A stretch of 42,173 nt of DNA from Bradyrhizobium niftali (GCF_004571025.1 NZ_SPQT01000045.1:1-42173); one strand, 5' to 3'. Counted from the stretch's first letter, positions 8,647 through 17,851 are shown. A program made the numbers and translations. Notes: generated by a model from the letters alone, not told the origin.

Positions 8647-8784
8647 ATGAGCGATGAAAGAAAAATTAAGGACCTGCTATACCCACGCTGGATGGAAATC
8701 GTTGGACGCGTCGTCGTCACCATTCTCGGCGTATTGGCGTTGGTCAGTCAGATTTTGCCGCTGGTACCTTTACTGCACCATTGA
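8647..8784 (+). CDS. Small single-pass membrane protein (45 aa)
   Basis: ATG 8647 opens a 45-codon frame: MSDERKIKDLLYPRWMEIVG, then a single hydrophobic helix of about 20 residues (VVVTILGVLALVSQILPLVP) and a short LLHH end. A charged N-terminus followed by one membrane helix suggests an inner-membrane microprotein. AGGA stands only two bases before the ATG, so the ribosome site is weak. A longer frame on the same strand in another register (8654-8953) lacks protein-like composition. Function unknown. Confidence 0.5.
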   Translation: MSDERKIKDLLYPRWMEIVGRVVVTILGVLALVSQILPLVPLLHH

Positions 8785-8868
8785 AGGAGCGACGCCGCCC
8801 TTGTCCGCCAGTGGCCCGAAGCAGCGGAGGCAGGACGGGCAGAGCAACATCCGCTCTGCCCGGGCACT

Positions 8869-9503
8869 TCAGACATCGACCTGTTCCGCTATAGCCAAGG
8901 CGACATCTACCTCAATTCCGAGATACCGGACGGTGCTTTCTATCTTGGTATGACCGAGCAGGAGTTGGACGGCTCTCAAGTTGCCTGTCCGCCGATAGAT
9001 CAGGGTTGCCTTGGTTCGACGGAGTGAATGCGTTCCGAACAGGTGAGGGTCCAATCCTATACCGGCCAGCCAGTCCGATAGCAGGCGTGCATACTGCCGT
9101 GTCGTCAGGCTGCGGTCCGGCCCTCTGCGGCCGGTGAACAGACGCTCTCCTGGCTTCTTGCCGGTTGTCCTTAGATAGTCATCGATGGCCTCGCGGGTCG
9201 CCTCGGTAAGTTTGAATTTGACCGGCCGGCCGGTCTTCTTCTGGCGGACGCTCGCTCTATCGGCTGCATAGCCGCTTGGTGCAATGTCATCGACTTTGAG
9301 GGCGACTACGTCGCATCCACGAAGTTTGCTGTCGATAGCGATGTTGAACAACGCTAGATCGCGAGTCCGGCCTTCGACCTGGAGCTTTGTCCGGATGGAC
9401 CAGACGTGCTTAGGTCGGAGTGACGGCTTCGCGCCAACATCTTGCCCTGGTTCCACGGGACGCGCTTGGAGAAGTTCTCACTAGTGCTTGGGACATCGGT
9501 CAT
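8869..9503 (-). pseudogene. Small tyrosine recombinase with N-terminal frameshift
   Basis: The body of this gene, about 195 residues, is a compact tyrosine recombinase lacking a large arm-binding domain. The catalytic residues are present: R in SKLRGCDVVALKV, H-x-x-R in THSLRRTKA, H in LLGHTKIEST and Y in VRYLG. The natural start appears to be ATG 9503, which has an excellent GAGGAGG site and begins MTDVPSTSENFSKRVPWNQG. That frame is one base out of register with the body; continuity is restored by adding one base near 9440 (GKM then GAKP). The body alone could only start at GTG 9456 without a ribosome site. It is probably inactive unless the shift is a sequence error. Confidence 0.75.
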
Positions 9504-9706
9504 GATGACCTCCTCAGTTGATGAGGATGGTCATTCTCAGGCGGGAAACCTCCTATACCTACACGTCGGCTTCCGGACAATTGGAGGCGAACTTAGCGCC
9601 ATTTCGATCGATGGGACGGGCGCAAGTGACCCGACTCGCACCTTCGGGGCTTCGACATGTTCACATCGTTGTGGTGTCAATGGGCCGATGCCGCGCCCAG
9701 GGCGAT

Positions 9707-12700
9707 TTACTCGTCGAGGCCGTGATCGCCCAACTCGCTCAGCAGCGCTTGGGCCTCCTGGAGGTCGAGGGTACCGAAGCCTTCGGTGAACCAGCCGCAG
9801 ATTCCTCTGAGGAGATCCCGCGCATCGCGTCGCTCGCCGCGCTCGGCCCACAGCCGGGCGAGCGAAGTCGCGGCGCGGAGCTCAAGGGACCTGGCCTGCT
9901 GACTGCGCGCGATCGCGATCGCTGTTCGAAAGCAATTCTCACAGGCCGAAACGTTTGCGGGATTGCAGCGGAGTAGCAACTCGCCCCTAAGGCGATGCAG
10001 CTCGGCCTCGTAGAAGCGTTCCGCCCGTTCCTGGACGATGCCGAGTGCCTGGTCGAGAACCGTGAGCCCCTCCTCGATGCGGTTCGCTTTGTTACATGCT
10101 TCGGCAATTAGGGCGAGGAAACACGGCTGCCAGAGTCCAGCGCCTGTCGCTCGGAGATCGGCCAGCCCCTGCCGCATTTGCGCGATACAATCGTCAGGCT
10201 TCTGTCCGCTCTCGCTCAGCGCCCAACCATGCAAGATCGCGCCCATCGGCCTCCAGAGAGGATAGCCGTGCTCGCTACAGAGCCGGATGGCTGCCTGCGC
10301 CATTTCTTCTGTGCTGGGCACTTCGCGGCGGAACTGACGGAGCCACGCGGCCCAGACCAAGGCCAAAGCGCGGCTGTGAGGATGCGAGAGTTCGTCAGCC
10401 AAAGCGAGCGCTCTCTGGCTTCTGTCGAGGGCATGGTCGTTAAAGCCCAGAAACCACCAGGCGAGAGCTGCATAAGAAAGACACACGACGCCAGGATCAA
10501 TGCCATAGGTATAGGCATGCGATCGCAGCAGCTTCGCATCGTAAAGTGCTGTCCCTGCCTCCAGTTTGGCGCGGGCGAGCGCCACCTCTCCAAGCCAGAG
10601 CAAGGGCACCCCAAGGGCGCGGTTGGCCTCCACGAGGAGGGACTGATCGCCCAGGCTCTGCCCCAGCTCGGTGAGGTGCTCCCCAACCTCCCGCGCCGCA
10701 ATCAAATCGCCGCGGACGTGATAAATCCTGTATAGGCCGTGCAGCACCGGGAAAAGCTGGGGTGTGAGATCGATGTCGCTACACAAGGCCCTTGCCCGAA
10801 CGTACGCCTGCTCCACCTCTGGCGCGGCATAGCCCTTGGTCGCCATCAGCGCCGACCCGAGCGCCAATTGCAGTTGCAACTCGCGTTGCGCGCGTTCGGT
10901 GGTGTCTGGAGAAGCCTCGAGCAGCTCCAATCCGCGGGCCAAATGACTGATCGCCTCAAGGTAAGCTGAGCGTTCCAGGGCTCGTGCGCCCGCCCTCTGG
11001 AGGTAAACGACGGCCTGCTCTTTCAGCCCAGCCTCCGCATAGTGATGGCCGAGCAGCTCGGGCTCGGTCTCCGCAGATTCTGGAAAATGCTCTTCCAGAA
11101 CGGTGGCAATCCTCGCATGAAGCTGCTGGCGACGGCTCCGGAGCAAGCTGCGATAGGCCACCTCGTGCACGAGCGCGTGCTTGAAGCGGTAGGTCGCGTT
11201 CGGCGGTGTGCCACGGCAGAACACGAGTTCCGAGGCGCACAATCCCTTCAGTGCATCCTGCAGTGTGGCCTCACTCAGCGGGGCGGTCATGGAGACCAAG
11301 TCGTAGGAGAACTCCCGACCGATGCAGGCGGCGATTTGCGCCACTTGCTTGACGGGAGCGAACCGGTCGAGGCGTGCCATGAGGCTGTCGTGCAGCGTGG
11401 CCGGGATCGCGAGCGGAGGCAGGGGACCGCTGAGAATGTAGCGGTCGCTTTCCTCAGCCAGCATCCCGGACTCAAGGATCGCCTTCGTCAGCTCCTCAAC
11501 GAACAGCGGTACACCATCGGTCCGCGCCAAGACCTGCGCGAGCACTTCTGCGGGCAGGGCCTTGCCGCCCGTGAGCTGATCGACCATGGATGCGCCTTGG
11601 CGGCGCCCGAGGCGGCTGAGGGTCAGTAACGTGAGATGTGCGTGCCCAGTCCAGCGCGGGGAAAACTCGGGACGGCAGGTAATGAGCACGAGGATGGGCA
11701 GGGTCTGCACGCGCTCGATCGCCGACTCCAGCCATTCGAGCGTGGTTGGATCAGCCCAATGCACGTCCTCATATACGGCCAGCACTGGGCGGTGCGCGGC
11801 CAGTCCCGTCACTTGATCCTCAAGCGCCTCGAAGGTGCGCCGCTTCTGCTGCTCTGGGCTCAACTCGAGCGGCGGATAGCGATCGGCGATCGGAATCGAC
11901 AACAGCGCGGCAAGCAGCGGCACGGCTGCAGCGACGTCCGGCGTCGCCGCGGCGATGAGCGCCTCCAACTTATCGAGTTTCTCCAGCGGGCCGTCATCCC
12001 GGGCAAAGCCGGCGGCACGTTCGAGCAGATCGATCACGGGATAGAGCGGACTGGTCTGGTGGAACGGCGAACAGAAGTGACTTAACGGCGTGTAGGTGTC
12101 CCTGGCTAGGCTCTCGCGCAGCGCACGAACAAGGCGCGACTTGCCGATGCCGGGCTCGCCCGACAACAGAACGACCTGTCCCTCGCCATCACGGACCCGG
12201 GCCCACCGGTCGAGCAGCAGCGCCAACTCCTGCTCACGACCGACGAGCGGCACTAGACCCGTCCCGTGCAGAGCCTCAAAGCGATCCTCCGCAGCGCTTT
12301 GGCCGAGGAGGAAGATGCGCAGTGGCTCGCCAAAGCCAGCCAGCTGTCGCTCGCCGAGGTCTTCAACCTGGAACAGTCTGCCGAGGAGCCGGCAGGTGCG
12401 TTCGGCAATCACGACCTGTCCAGGTTGGGCCAGCGCCTGCAATCGAGCGGCCAAATTCGGGGTCTCGCCGATCACGTCGCGCTCCTGAGCCTCCCCCGAG
12501 CCGACTAAATCACCGACAACGACGAGACCGGTCGCGATGCCGACGCGCGCGGCCAATGGTTGGCCGTCCGGAGATGCGAGCTCAGCTACGGATTGAGTGA
12601 CGGCGAGGCCCGCCCGGGCGGCCCGCTCCGCATCGTCCTCGTGCGCTTTGGGCCAACCAAAATAGGCCAGGACCCCGTCACCCATAAACTTGGCGACATG

Positions 12701-13102
12701 CCCCTCGTAACACGCAATCTCGCCTGCGACCGTGTCCTGATAGCCGCGAATAATCTTGCGCATCTCCTCAGGATCGAGCCGCGACACCAGCGCAGTCGAG
12801 CCGACCAGGTCGGCGAACATCACCGTGACCTGGCGCCGCTCGGCCTCAGAAGGTGGCAGGGCTGTCCCGGGGACCGCGGGGGGCGGTGAGGTCGTGGGAG
12901 GGGTGGTCGCCGGAACTGAGCCGACGCGCAGAGCAGTAATCGCCGCGAGCAACTTGCGGCGATGGCCGATCGAGGTGACGCCGAGCTCCGTCAGGTCGTC
13001 GGCCGTTAGGTCGGCGAGCACGTCGGCATCGATGTCGTTCTCGCGGAACGCCTGCGCGTACTGTCCCAGCCCTAAACCACTCAGCCAGACCGCGATGTCC
13101 AT
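9707..13102 (-). CDS. SAM domain-adenylate/guanylate cyclase-AAA ATPase-TPR regulatory protein
   Basis: This intact 1131-residue protein starts at ATG 13102 behind GGGAGGAG. Residues 1-60 form a SAM domain (WLSGLGLGQYAQAF, LTELGVTSIGHRRKLL). Residues 90-265 form a class III nucleotide cyclase domain with metal-binding D98 (VMFADLVGST) and D142 (KFMGDGVLAYFG) and IGETPNLAARLQ near its end. A STAND/AAA_16-like ATPase follows, with Walker A GEPGIGKS and Walker B AVYEDVHWAD. The C-terminal 450 residues are TPR-like helical repeats. The layout suggests a cytosolic switch in which protein or nucleotide binding to ATPase-TPR modules controls cAMP or cGMP synthesis. Substrate specificity cannot be read safely. 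Three Crp/Fnr-fold genes lie within 25 kb, but no direct link is shown. Confidence 0.9.
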   Translation of the reverse strand: MDIAVWLSGLGLGQYAQAFRENDIDADVLADLTADDLTELGVTSIGHRRKLLAAITALRVGSVPATTPPTTSPPPAVPGTALPPSEAERRQVTVMFADLVGSTALVSRLDPEEMRKIIRGYQDTVAGEIACYEGHVAKFMGDGVLAYFGWPKAHEDDAERAARAGLAVTQSVAELASPDGQPLAARVGIATGLVVVGDLVGSGEAQERDVIGETPNLAARLQALAQPGQVVIAERTCRLLGRLFQVEDLGERQLAGFGEPLRIFLLGQSAAEDRFEALHGTGLVPLVGREQELALLLDRWARVRDGEGQVVLLSGEPGIGKSRLVRALRESLARDTYTPLSHFCSPFHQTSPLYPVIDLLERAAGFARDDGPLEKLDKLEALIAAATPDVAAAVPLLAALLSIPIADRYPPLELSPEQQKRRTFEALEDQVTGLAAHRPVLAVYEDVHWADPTTLEWLESAIERVQTLPILVLITCRPEFSPRWTGHAHLTLLTLSRLGRRQGASMVDQLTGGKALPAEVLAQVLARTDGVPLFVEELTKAILESGMLAEESDRYILSGPLPPLAIPATLHDSLMARLDRFAPVKQVAQIAACIGREFSYDLVSMTAPLSEATLQDALKGLCASELVFCRGTPPNATYRFKHALVHEVAYRSLLRSRRQQLHARIATVLEEHFPESAETEPELLGHHYAEAGLKEQAVVYLQRAGARALERSAYLEAISHLARGLELLEASPDTTERAQRELQLQLALGSALMATKGYAAPEVEQAYVRARALCSDIDLTPQLFPVLHGLYRIYHVRGDLIAAREVGEHLTELGQSLGDQSLLVEANRALGVPLLWLGEVALARAKLEAGTALYDAKLLRSHAYTYGIDPGVVCLSYAALAWWFLGFNDHALDRSQRALALADELSHPHSRALALVWAAWLRQFRREVPSTEEMAQAAIRLCSEHGYPLWRPMGAILHGWALSESGQKPDDCIAQMRQGLADLRATGAGLWQPCFLALIAEACNKANRIEEGLTVLDQALGIVQERAERFYEAELHRLRGELLLRCNPANVSACENCFRTAIAIARSQQARSLELRAATSLARLWAERGERRDARDLLRGICGWFTEGFGTLDLQEAQALLSELGDHGLDE

Positions 13103-13448
13103 GGGCTCCTCCCGGACTCACCGTTCTCAGAGCGCTAGGTGCTCCAGCCTACCTCAGAATGGCGTGCGGCGGACGCGGTGAAATGCCACGAGCTGACTGC
13201 GGCGGACGGGGCAGCTTCTGGCCGGAAGCCGAAGAGCCGTCAGGCCATGGCAACGTCGGCTATTGAAGCCAGACCGGCCGATGAGAAGGCTCGAGCTGAA
13301 CCGCTGCTTTTGACCCACTAGCGACATTAGGTGGGAGGTCCCTGTCAAGGCATGGGGCGGCGGCCTGATCGGCCCGAAGGATCCGCTATCCGGCACCGTC
13401 TTCGCCGACTTCCCGGCCGCGCCGAAGCGGCTACATCGCCCGTTTCAT
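13103..13448. other. Intergenic region with a relic repeat
   Basis: No gene is supported. Bases 13295-13326 contain CCGCTGCTTTTGACCCACTA then GCGACATT, one member of a degenerate GTCCGCTT/AAGCGGAC-type relic seen in several intergenic spaces of this window. Confidence 0.4.
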
Positions 13449-14192
13449 TTACTGCGTCGGCAGAACCAAAACGCGAGATTGGGTTGCATTCATAGAGAAG
13501 ATCCCCTCGATTTCGAGACGCATGGTGTCGCGGCATTCGCACGCCAGCGCTGCGAGCCGCGAAGGGTCGATCTCGATTTCGCCTCGCCGTTCAGATATGA
13601 TCGCTCCGGAAGCGCGCAGATTCCGCATCAGGAGCGTCACCGTCGTTCGTCGCACACCCAGTATTTGCGAAAGCGCCTCCTGGGTGAGCGGGAGGACGTC
13701 GTGGTCGACGCGGTCGCGAAGATGGAGCAGCCAGCGCGCCAAGCGGGCTTGGACCGGATGCAGCGCATTGCAGGCCCCGCCGATTTGTAGCTGTATCAGC
13801 ATCGCCTTGAAGTGAATCTGGACTGCGTGACGGATCGCGGGGCTCCGGCTAAAAGCGGCGTGGAATCGCGATGCGGGGATCCGCGAGGCGGTGCCCGCGG
13901 CACGAACGATGGCGGTAACGGCCGCAGGAGACGGCCCGAGCACGGAAAGAGTGCCTACTGCTCCCTCGCGCCCTATTGCGGCGCTGGCGACCGTCTGCCC
14001 ATTCGCCATGTCGATCATCACAGAAATGGCGCCACTATGAGGGAAGAGGACGTGCTCGGTCTGGTCACCCGCCCGCGAGACGACCGCGTCCCGATCGAGC
14101 GCGACCATCTCTAGGTCGGGTGCCAGCAGATCGAGATCCGCCGCCGGTAGTGCTGCCAAAAGTCGGTTACCAATCCCGCTGGGAAGCGTCAC
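13449..14192 (-). CDS. Crp/Fnr family transcriptional regulator
   Basis: This 247-residue protein has an N-terminal cyclic-nucleotide-binding-type beta barrel (VLFPHSGAISVMIDMANGQT, AIGREGAVG) and a C-terminal winged helix: LTQEALSQILGVRRTTVTLL as helix-turn-helix and GAIISERRGEIEIDPSRL as wing. It has no N-terminal cysteine cluster like that of FNR. The start is GTG 14192 (MTLPSGIGNRLLAALP). The subfamily differs clearly from the two Crp/Fnr paralogues at 15.7 and 36.8 kb. The ligand is unknown, and the gene is monocistronic as far as visible. Confidence 0.88.
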   Translation of the reverse strand: MTLPSGIGNRLLAALPAADLDLLAPDLEMVALDRDAVVSRAGDQTEHVLFPHSGAISVMIDMANGQTVASAAIGREGAVGTLSVLGPSPAAVTAIVRAAGTASRIPASRFHAAFSRSPAIRHAVQIHFKAMLIQLQIGGACNALHPVQARLARWLLHLRDRVDHDVLPLTQEALSQILGVRRTTVTLLMRNLRASGAIISERRGEIEIDPSRLAALACECRDTMRLEIEGIFSMNATQSRVLVLPTQ

Positions 14193-14763
14193 TGTAGCCC
14201 GCCGCGAACCATCCGCCGCATCGCATTTCGAGCGGCATAGGGCGGCAACCTCGAACTTTGTTTGAATCCGCCTACGCTTCGCGCCCCGAAATCCAATTCA
14301 GCTGCGGAAGCTCTCAATGTCAAAAATTGAACTCCAAACACACTCGCAAACACACGCGATCGCCAGGCGAATTTTTGTCTCGCAGGATCATTGAGCACTT
14401 AGATTCCAGCGCTACGGGGCACAATTGCAAAATGCGTATGGGTAACATCATAGGGAGTTCCAATTTCCGGGGCACGGCAAACGCCGCGGCGTGAGCGCGA
14501 ACTATGCCCCGGACCGCGATCGTCGCGTTCTGCACGATGATGTGCACAAGCTACTGCAAGCTGGCGTCTTGGAATTCCGCCAGCACGCCCCGCCGAGACA
14601 GACGATGCGCGGCATTCTCCACGCATGCCGACGAGGTGGTCGTTTGGTCCGAAAGCGGCACCTTTTTTGGACCTCGCGCTATGTCCGCATTGCGTTCGTG
14701 ATGCGCAGCAAAGTGGACACTCGCGGTCCATTTGATCTCCGCCTTCCCTTGACGAACTACAGA
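14193..14763. other. Intergenic region without a supportable gene
   Basis: Open frames on both strands lack family features. Bases 14684-14722 carry an inverted pair of the genome-relic type (ATGTCCGCATTGCG facing GCGCAGCAAAGTGGACA). Nothing else stands out. Confidence 0.4.
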
Positions 14764-15003
14764 TCAATCCGTCAGCAGATCATAGTCCCGGCGCAAAACA
14801 GTTTGGACGTGAACCGCGGCGCGCGCGGCGGTATTGGCATCTGCCTCGCCCGCTACGATCACACAGAGCGACCAGTTATTTTCAGCGTGCTTTGCAACGC
14901 GATTGATCGCTATTTCCATGACGTTATGACAGCCGGGCTGCTTTCTCACTTCTAACAACGCTCGACGCTGCAATTCCTGGATTGAAACGCGGATCTTGGG
15001 CAT
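14764..15003 (-). CDS. Small conserved hypothetical protein (79 aa)
   Basis: The protein reads MPKIRVSIQELQRRALLEVR, then a middle VMEIAINRVAKHAENNWSLC and a C-terminus with HVQTVLRRDYDLLTD. Mixed charged and hydrophobic helices suggest a compact cytosolic protein. I recall similar short proteins in Bradyrhizobium but know no function. GAGCGAG lies shortly before ATG 15003. It stands alone, with no neighbour within 300 bases on its strand. Confidence 0.6.
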   Translation of the reverse strand: MPKIRVSIQELQRRALLEVRKQPGCHNVMEIAINRVAKHAENNWSLCVIVAGEADANTAARAAVHVQTVLRRDYDLLTD

Positions 15004-15317
15004 AGGGCTCGCTCGGAAATCTTACTGGTTGGGGGCCGCGCCCTATATTTAACAGAACGAGCGCAATTCGGGTTCCACTTGCGAGAGGCACGAACCTTCG
15101 ATCGCAAGCTTGGCACCCGATATTCTGCTGCAGCTGACACTCGCGATGTCAGCTCATCGGGGTAAAGTGGACTTCGCAACAGAGCGCGCCCAAGTCCGAA
15201 AATGACCCAGAGCTGACTTGCTCAGGTGTGTTTCTGGAGCGAGTGGAATTCGCACTGTCTGAGATTACATACGCAGCAGCGCGAACTCGCGAGCGCGTCA
15301 AGGCGGAGAACTGCGTT
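15004..15317. other. Intergenic region, no gene seen
   Basis: About 310 bases with no supported frame. AAAGTGGACTTCGCAA near 15167 is a weak copy of the recurring GCGGAC-type relic. Confidence 0.35.
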
Positions 15318-15476
15318 TCACTTCTCTTTCTCTTCCGATTGCTCCCGCTCTAGCTCTCCGATCAGCTTCCCAATCCGCTGCGTGGTCGCGGGATCGTTCG
15401 CGCCTCGTAACAAGCGCTTGGATTGTTCCAAGCGAACGGCGATTTGCTCTTGGCGAGCGAGTTGATCTGACATCAT
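15318..15476 (-). CDS. Small charged helical protein (52 aa)
   Basis: ATG 15476 opens MMSDQLARQEQIAVRLEQSK, continuing through LLRGANDPATTQRIGKLIGE to a Glu/Lys-rich end (LEREQSEEKEK). Two charged amphipathic helices are predicted by eye around a Gly-Ala-Asn-Asp-Pro break, resembling a short coiled-coil hairpin. AGAGG lies about eight bases upstream of the start. The frame is intact and the composition is clearly protein-like. Function unknown. Confidence 0.6.
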   Translation of the reverse strand: MMSDQLARQEQIAVRLEQSKRLLRGANDPATTQRIGKLIGELEREQSEEKEK

Positions 15477-15706
15477 TTGTTTGCCTCTGCAGAGTCAGAC
15501 GATTGGCGAGGCTAATGGTTCAAATCTATTTGGTGCCCGGTGCACACGGGGGCTCCGTCCAGCGCCATCCGCTGAGGGACACACGCGCCTCAGCAGTTGA
15601 GCGCGCTGTCAGGCTGGTGGACTCTCGTAAAAATCCCGCTCCGGATGGCTGTTGGAGATCTGAGGCGAGCTTCCGCCCGGCTCCCCGTACCTAGATGGTG
15701 ATCGAC

Positions 15707-16384
15707 TTATGGGTCGCGTTGGATCTCGGGTTTGTCGTACAAAACGGCGTTCAGCAGCGAGCTATTGACCTCGATCTTTCCGTTGTAGTTGATCAAGCCG
15801 AGCTTGCGAAACTTGTTCATAAAGAAACTGACGCGGGATCGGGTCGTTCCGATCATCTCGGCCAATGTTTCCTGGCTGATGTTGGGGCTGATCAGTTGAG
15901 GGCTCCCCTCCTTCCCGAAATTCGCCAGTAGGAGAAGCAGGCGCGCCAGCCGCTTTTCACTGGAGTTGAAGAGCTGGTCGATCAAATCCTCTTCGATCCG
16001 ACTGTTTCGGGTTAGCAGGTAGCTCATGAACAATTCGGAGAACTTAGGCTGGTTGCGCAGCGCTGCCAGCATGGCGATTTTCGTGATGGCCGTGATCATG
16101 CAAGACTCTATCGCCGTCGTTGTCGCAATCCGCAGCGAGTGACCGTTCATGCAGCCTTCGCCAAAGAATTGGCCTGGCTCCAAAATACCGACAACAGCTT
16201 CCTTGCCTTGCTCAGATATGACGACAACCTTCACCCGCCCCTTCTGGATGTAGAAGATCGTGTTCGCCTCGTCACCCTGCGAGAAAATGACGTCGCCCTT
16301 GCCGAACTCAAGGATTGTCTTTCCCTTGCCCACGTTGGCGAGAAAGTCCCTCGGGTCAAACGGTGTATTGGTCCTGCCGGCCAT
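15707..16384 (-). CDS. Crp/Fnr family transcriptional regulator (paralogue 1)
   Basis: From ATG 16384 the protein is about 225 residues. A cNMP-type barrel (FGKGDVIFSQGDEANTIFYI, GKEAVVGILEPGQFFGEGCM) leads into a dimer helix and a winged helix with ISQETLAEMIGTTRSRVSFF as helix-turn-helix. It is about 75% identical by eye to the regulator at 36758-37435, which starts at the aligned position, so I prefer 16384, with GAGGA upstream. The frame remains open to TTG/ATG at 16543/16537, directly after the zinc-ribbon gene. The two genes run in the same direction and may be cotranscribed from the leader at 16724-16838. Confidence 0.9.
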   Translation of the reverse strand: MAGRTNTPFDPRDFLANVGKGKTILEFGKGDVIFSQGDEANTIFYIQKGRVKVVVISEQGKEAVVGILEPGQFFGEGCMNGHSLRIATTTAIESCMITAITKIAMLAALRNQPKFSELFMSYLLTRNSRIEEDLIDQLFNSSEKRLARLLLLLANFGKEGSPQLISPNISQETLAEMIGTTRSRVSFFMNKFRKLGLINYNGKIEVNSSLLNAVLYDKPEIQRDP

Positions 16385-16543
16385 GCCGATTTTAGTCCTC
16401 ATCCACGTCCACTTCGGCCTGCCGCCTAAAGGCGGCGCCAATAAACCCCGGACGGAAAGGCCCTTCGCCACGTTCATTCGGAGCGCCATTTCGCGCCTCG
16501 GCGAAGCGAGCGTCGGGACTAGGCCGATCTCCGCCATCGGCAA

Positions 16544-16723
16544 CTAAATCACGGCTTTGAACTTACCAGTCGTTTTGCATTCCGAACACTCGAAGATGCG
16601 GACTTCGTGACCAGGCTGGTCGGGTTCAATGCAAACGAGCCGCATAGGCTTGCCGCACCTCAAGCACGGATGAATTCCGAAATCGGCGCTATTGTACAGT
16701 GGGTTTGGCTGGATAGATGACAT
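16544..16723 (-). CDS. Small zinc-ribbon protein (59 aa)
   Basis: ATG 16723 starts MSSIQPNPLYNSADFGIHPC, followed by LRCGKPMRLVCIEPDQPGHE and FECSECKTTGKFKAVI. Two CxxC knuckles (CLRC and CSEC) about 30 residues apart form a typical small zinc ribbon. It closely matches the protein at 35097-35276 (same CIEPD core) and more distantly those at 19852 and 31891. It probably binds one zinc ion; nucleic-acid or protein binding is possible but unproven. It is preceded by a copy of the recurring leader and followed in the same direction by a Crp/Fnr gene. Confidence 0.75.
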   Translation of the reverse strand: MSSIQPNPLYNSADFGIHPCLRCGKPMRLVCIEPDQPGHEVRIFECSECKTTGKFKAVI

Positions 16724-16838
16724 CTGCGTTCCCCGAGTTAGGCATTACCGATCTCTCCATCGCCGATAACTGCCTGTCGGCGGCGATGGACCCAGTCTGG
16801 CTCAACTCATGCCGGCGCGGTTGGTCAATATTGACCAA
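16724..16838 (-). promoter_or_regulatory. Recurring leader, copy A (operator-like dyad plus structured 5' region)
   Basis: In gene orientation the copy begins with the perfect 18-bp dyad TTGGTCAATATTGACCAA (16821-16838). About 55 bases later come CGGCGATGGAGAG (16753-16765) and, further on, the start codon at 16723. The stem equivalent to CACCG/CGGTG of other copies is here CGCCG/CGGCG (16781-16785 with 16761-16765), a compensatory change. The second hairpin is weaker than in other copies. Confidence 0.6.
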
Positions 16839-16949
16839 AAACCCCGAATTTGGTTCGAGAGGTGTCTTTCCGGCCGACACTGTACGTTAGCGGGAAGATC
16901 CAGGAGGATCCGGCCGCGCTCTATTTATCGAAACGGAAGTGGCACAAGC

Positions 16950-17114
16950 TCACCAGGGCAGTGAGACGACGGTATGGCAGGCACTGCAGCGGAATATCCT
17001 CACTGCCGGATGGCAGCCGATGCTCCGAAGATCCGTCAAATGCTGCATGGGCATGCGGCATCGGTCGCATATCATCAGACACGGTTCTTCCGGCAACTCC
17101 ACGGCAGCGGCCAC
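16950..17114 (-). CDS. Small zinc-ribbon protein (41-54 aa)
   Basis: The frame from GTG 17114 reads MAAAVELPEEPCLMICDRCR, then PMQHLTDLRSIGCHPAVRIF and RCSACHTVVSLPW. CDRC and CSAC are two zinc knuckles 26 residues apart with the hydrophobic R-I-F-R-C approach seen in the other small ribbons of the window. ATG 17075 (MICDRC) is an alternative start giving 41 residues. It is not preceded by the full leader in its own orientation, although TGAGCAATTTTGACCAC occurs on the opposite strand at 17148-17164. Function unknown. Confidence 0.6.
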   Translation of the reverse strand: MAAAVELPEEPCLMICDRCRMPMQHLTDLRSIGCHPAVRIFRCSACHTVVSLPW

Positions 17115-17570
17115 CGAAGCTAAGAGCCAGAGTTACGGACATCCGGCTGAGCAATTTTGACCACATTGCAAACTAAAGCGCGGAGAACCCTCGGATACTG
17201 GAAGCTGATCGACAGCATGCCCCCTCGGTTTCAACTGATCTCAGGCCCATGACGGGATCCCATTTCCGAATCCCGTAACTCTGTTAAGTTGTGAACACAG
17301 GGGTGGGCAGATGGCCGAAAAGGAGCAGCAGCTGCGATCGCAACTGGACCTGACGCGATGCAAACCTGGAGCGGTGAGCTGCCTTAAGGTGAGCAATTTT
17401 GCTCAACTCCACGATAGGACGATGCAATTCGTGCCGCACCGGGGTTTTGCAACTCCGCCCGGGGCTGGGAAGCCGCTGCCCGCGACACAGATTAAGCGAG
17501 CGGCGTTTTTTCCATGAGGTAAGGCCGCCTCAGTTCACGGCCTCTTTAAATTTTTCCGAAGTTCGCCTGC

Positions 17571-17851
17571 TGGCCCTTCGCGGCGGTTTGGGCGGCGCCC
17601 GGCCATTTCCGAAGTTGCGGGTAGACCGGACCTGACTGGCTACCGCCGACACCGGCGCTGCCTGCCTGGTTGAGGGCAATTGCCCTAATTTGAATCTAGC
17701 GGCGACCTAGTTCGCTAACGACACGTTAGATTCCTTGGGCATGTGAGCAATACTGACCAGCGCCGAACGCAGCGGAGGTTCCACAGTGGTTCCATCACCG
17801 CCCAGCATGGCAACTACCGGTGACTGAGAGTTCTGTCACGCTCCCGCCTGA
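17571..17851 (+). repeat. Direct repeat, copy 1 (about 281 bp), upstream of the GGDEF gene
   Basis: This segment and 19556-19837 are over 90% identical by eye across their whole length, from TGGCCCTTCGC to GCTCCCGCCTGA. Each includes a GTAGACCGGACCTGAC relic and a complete copy of the recurring leader. The repeats flank the diguanylate cyclase gene. Upstream of the repeat, 17115-17570 holds no supportable gene, only TGAGCAATTTTGACCAC at 17148 and a related dyad at 17392-17408. Confidence 0.85.

Noticed and set aside
17311..17517. Possible 68-codon gene starting MAEKEQQLRSQLDLTRCKPG
   Set aside because: The start is plausible, but the frame runs through a dyad and non-coding-looking sequence into a relic; no family features.
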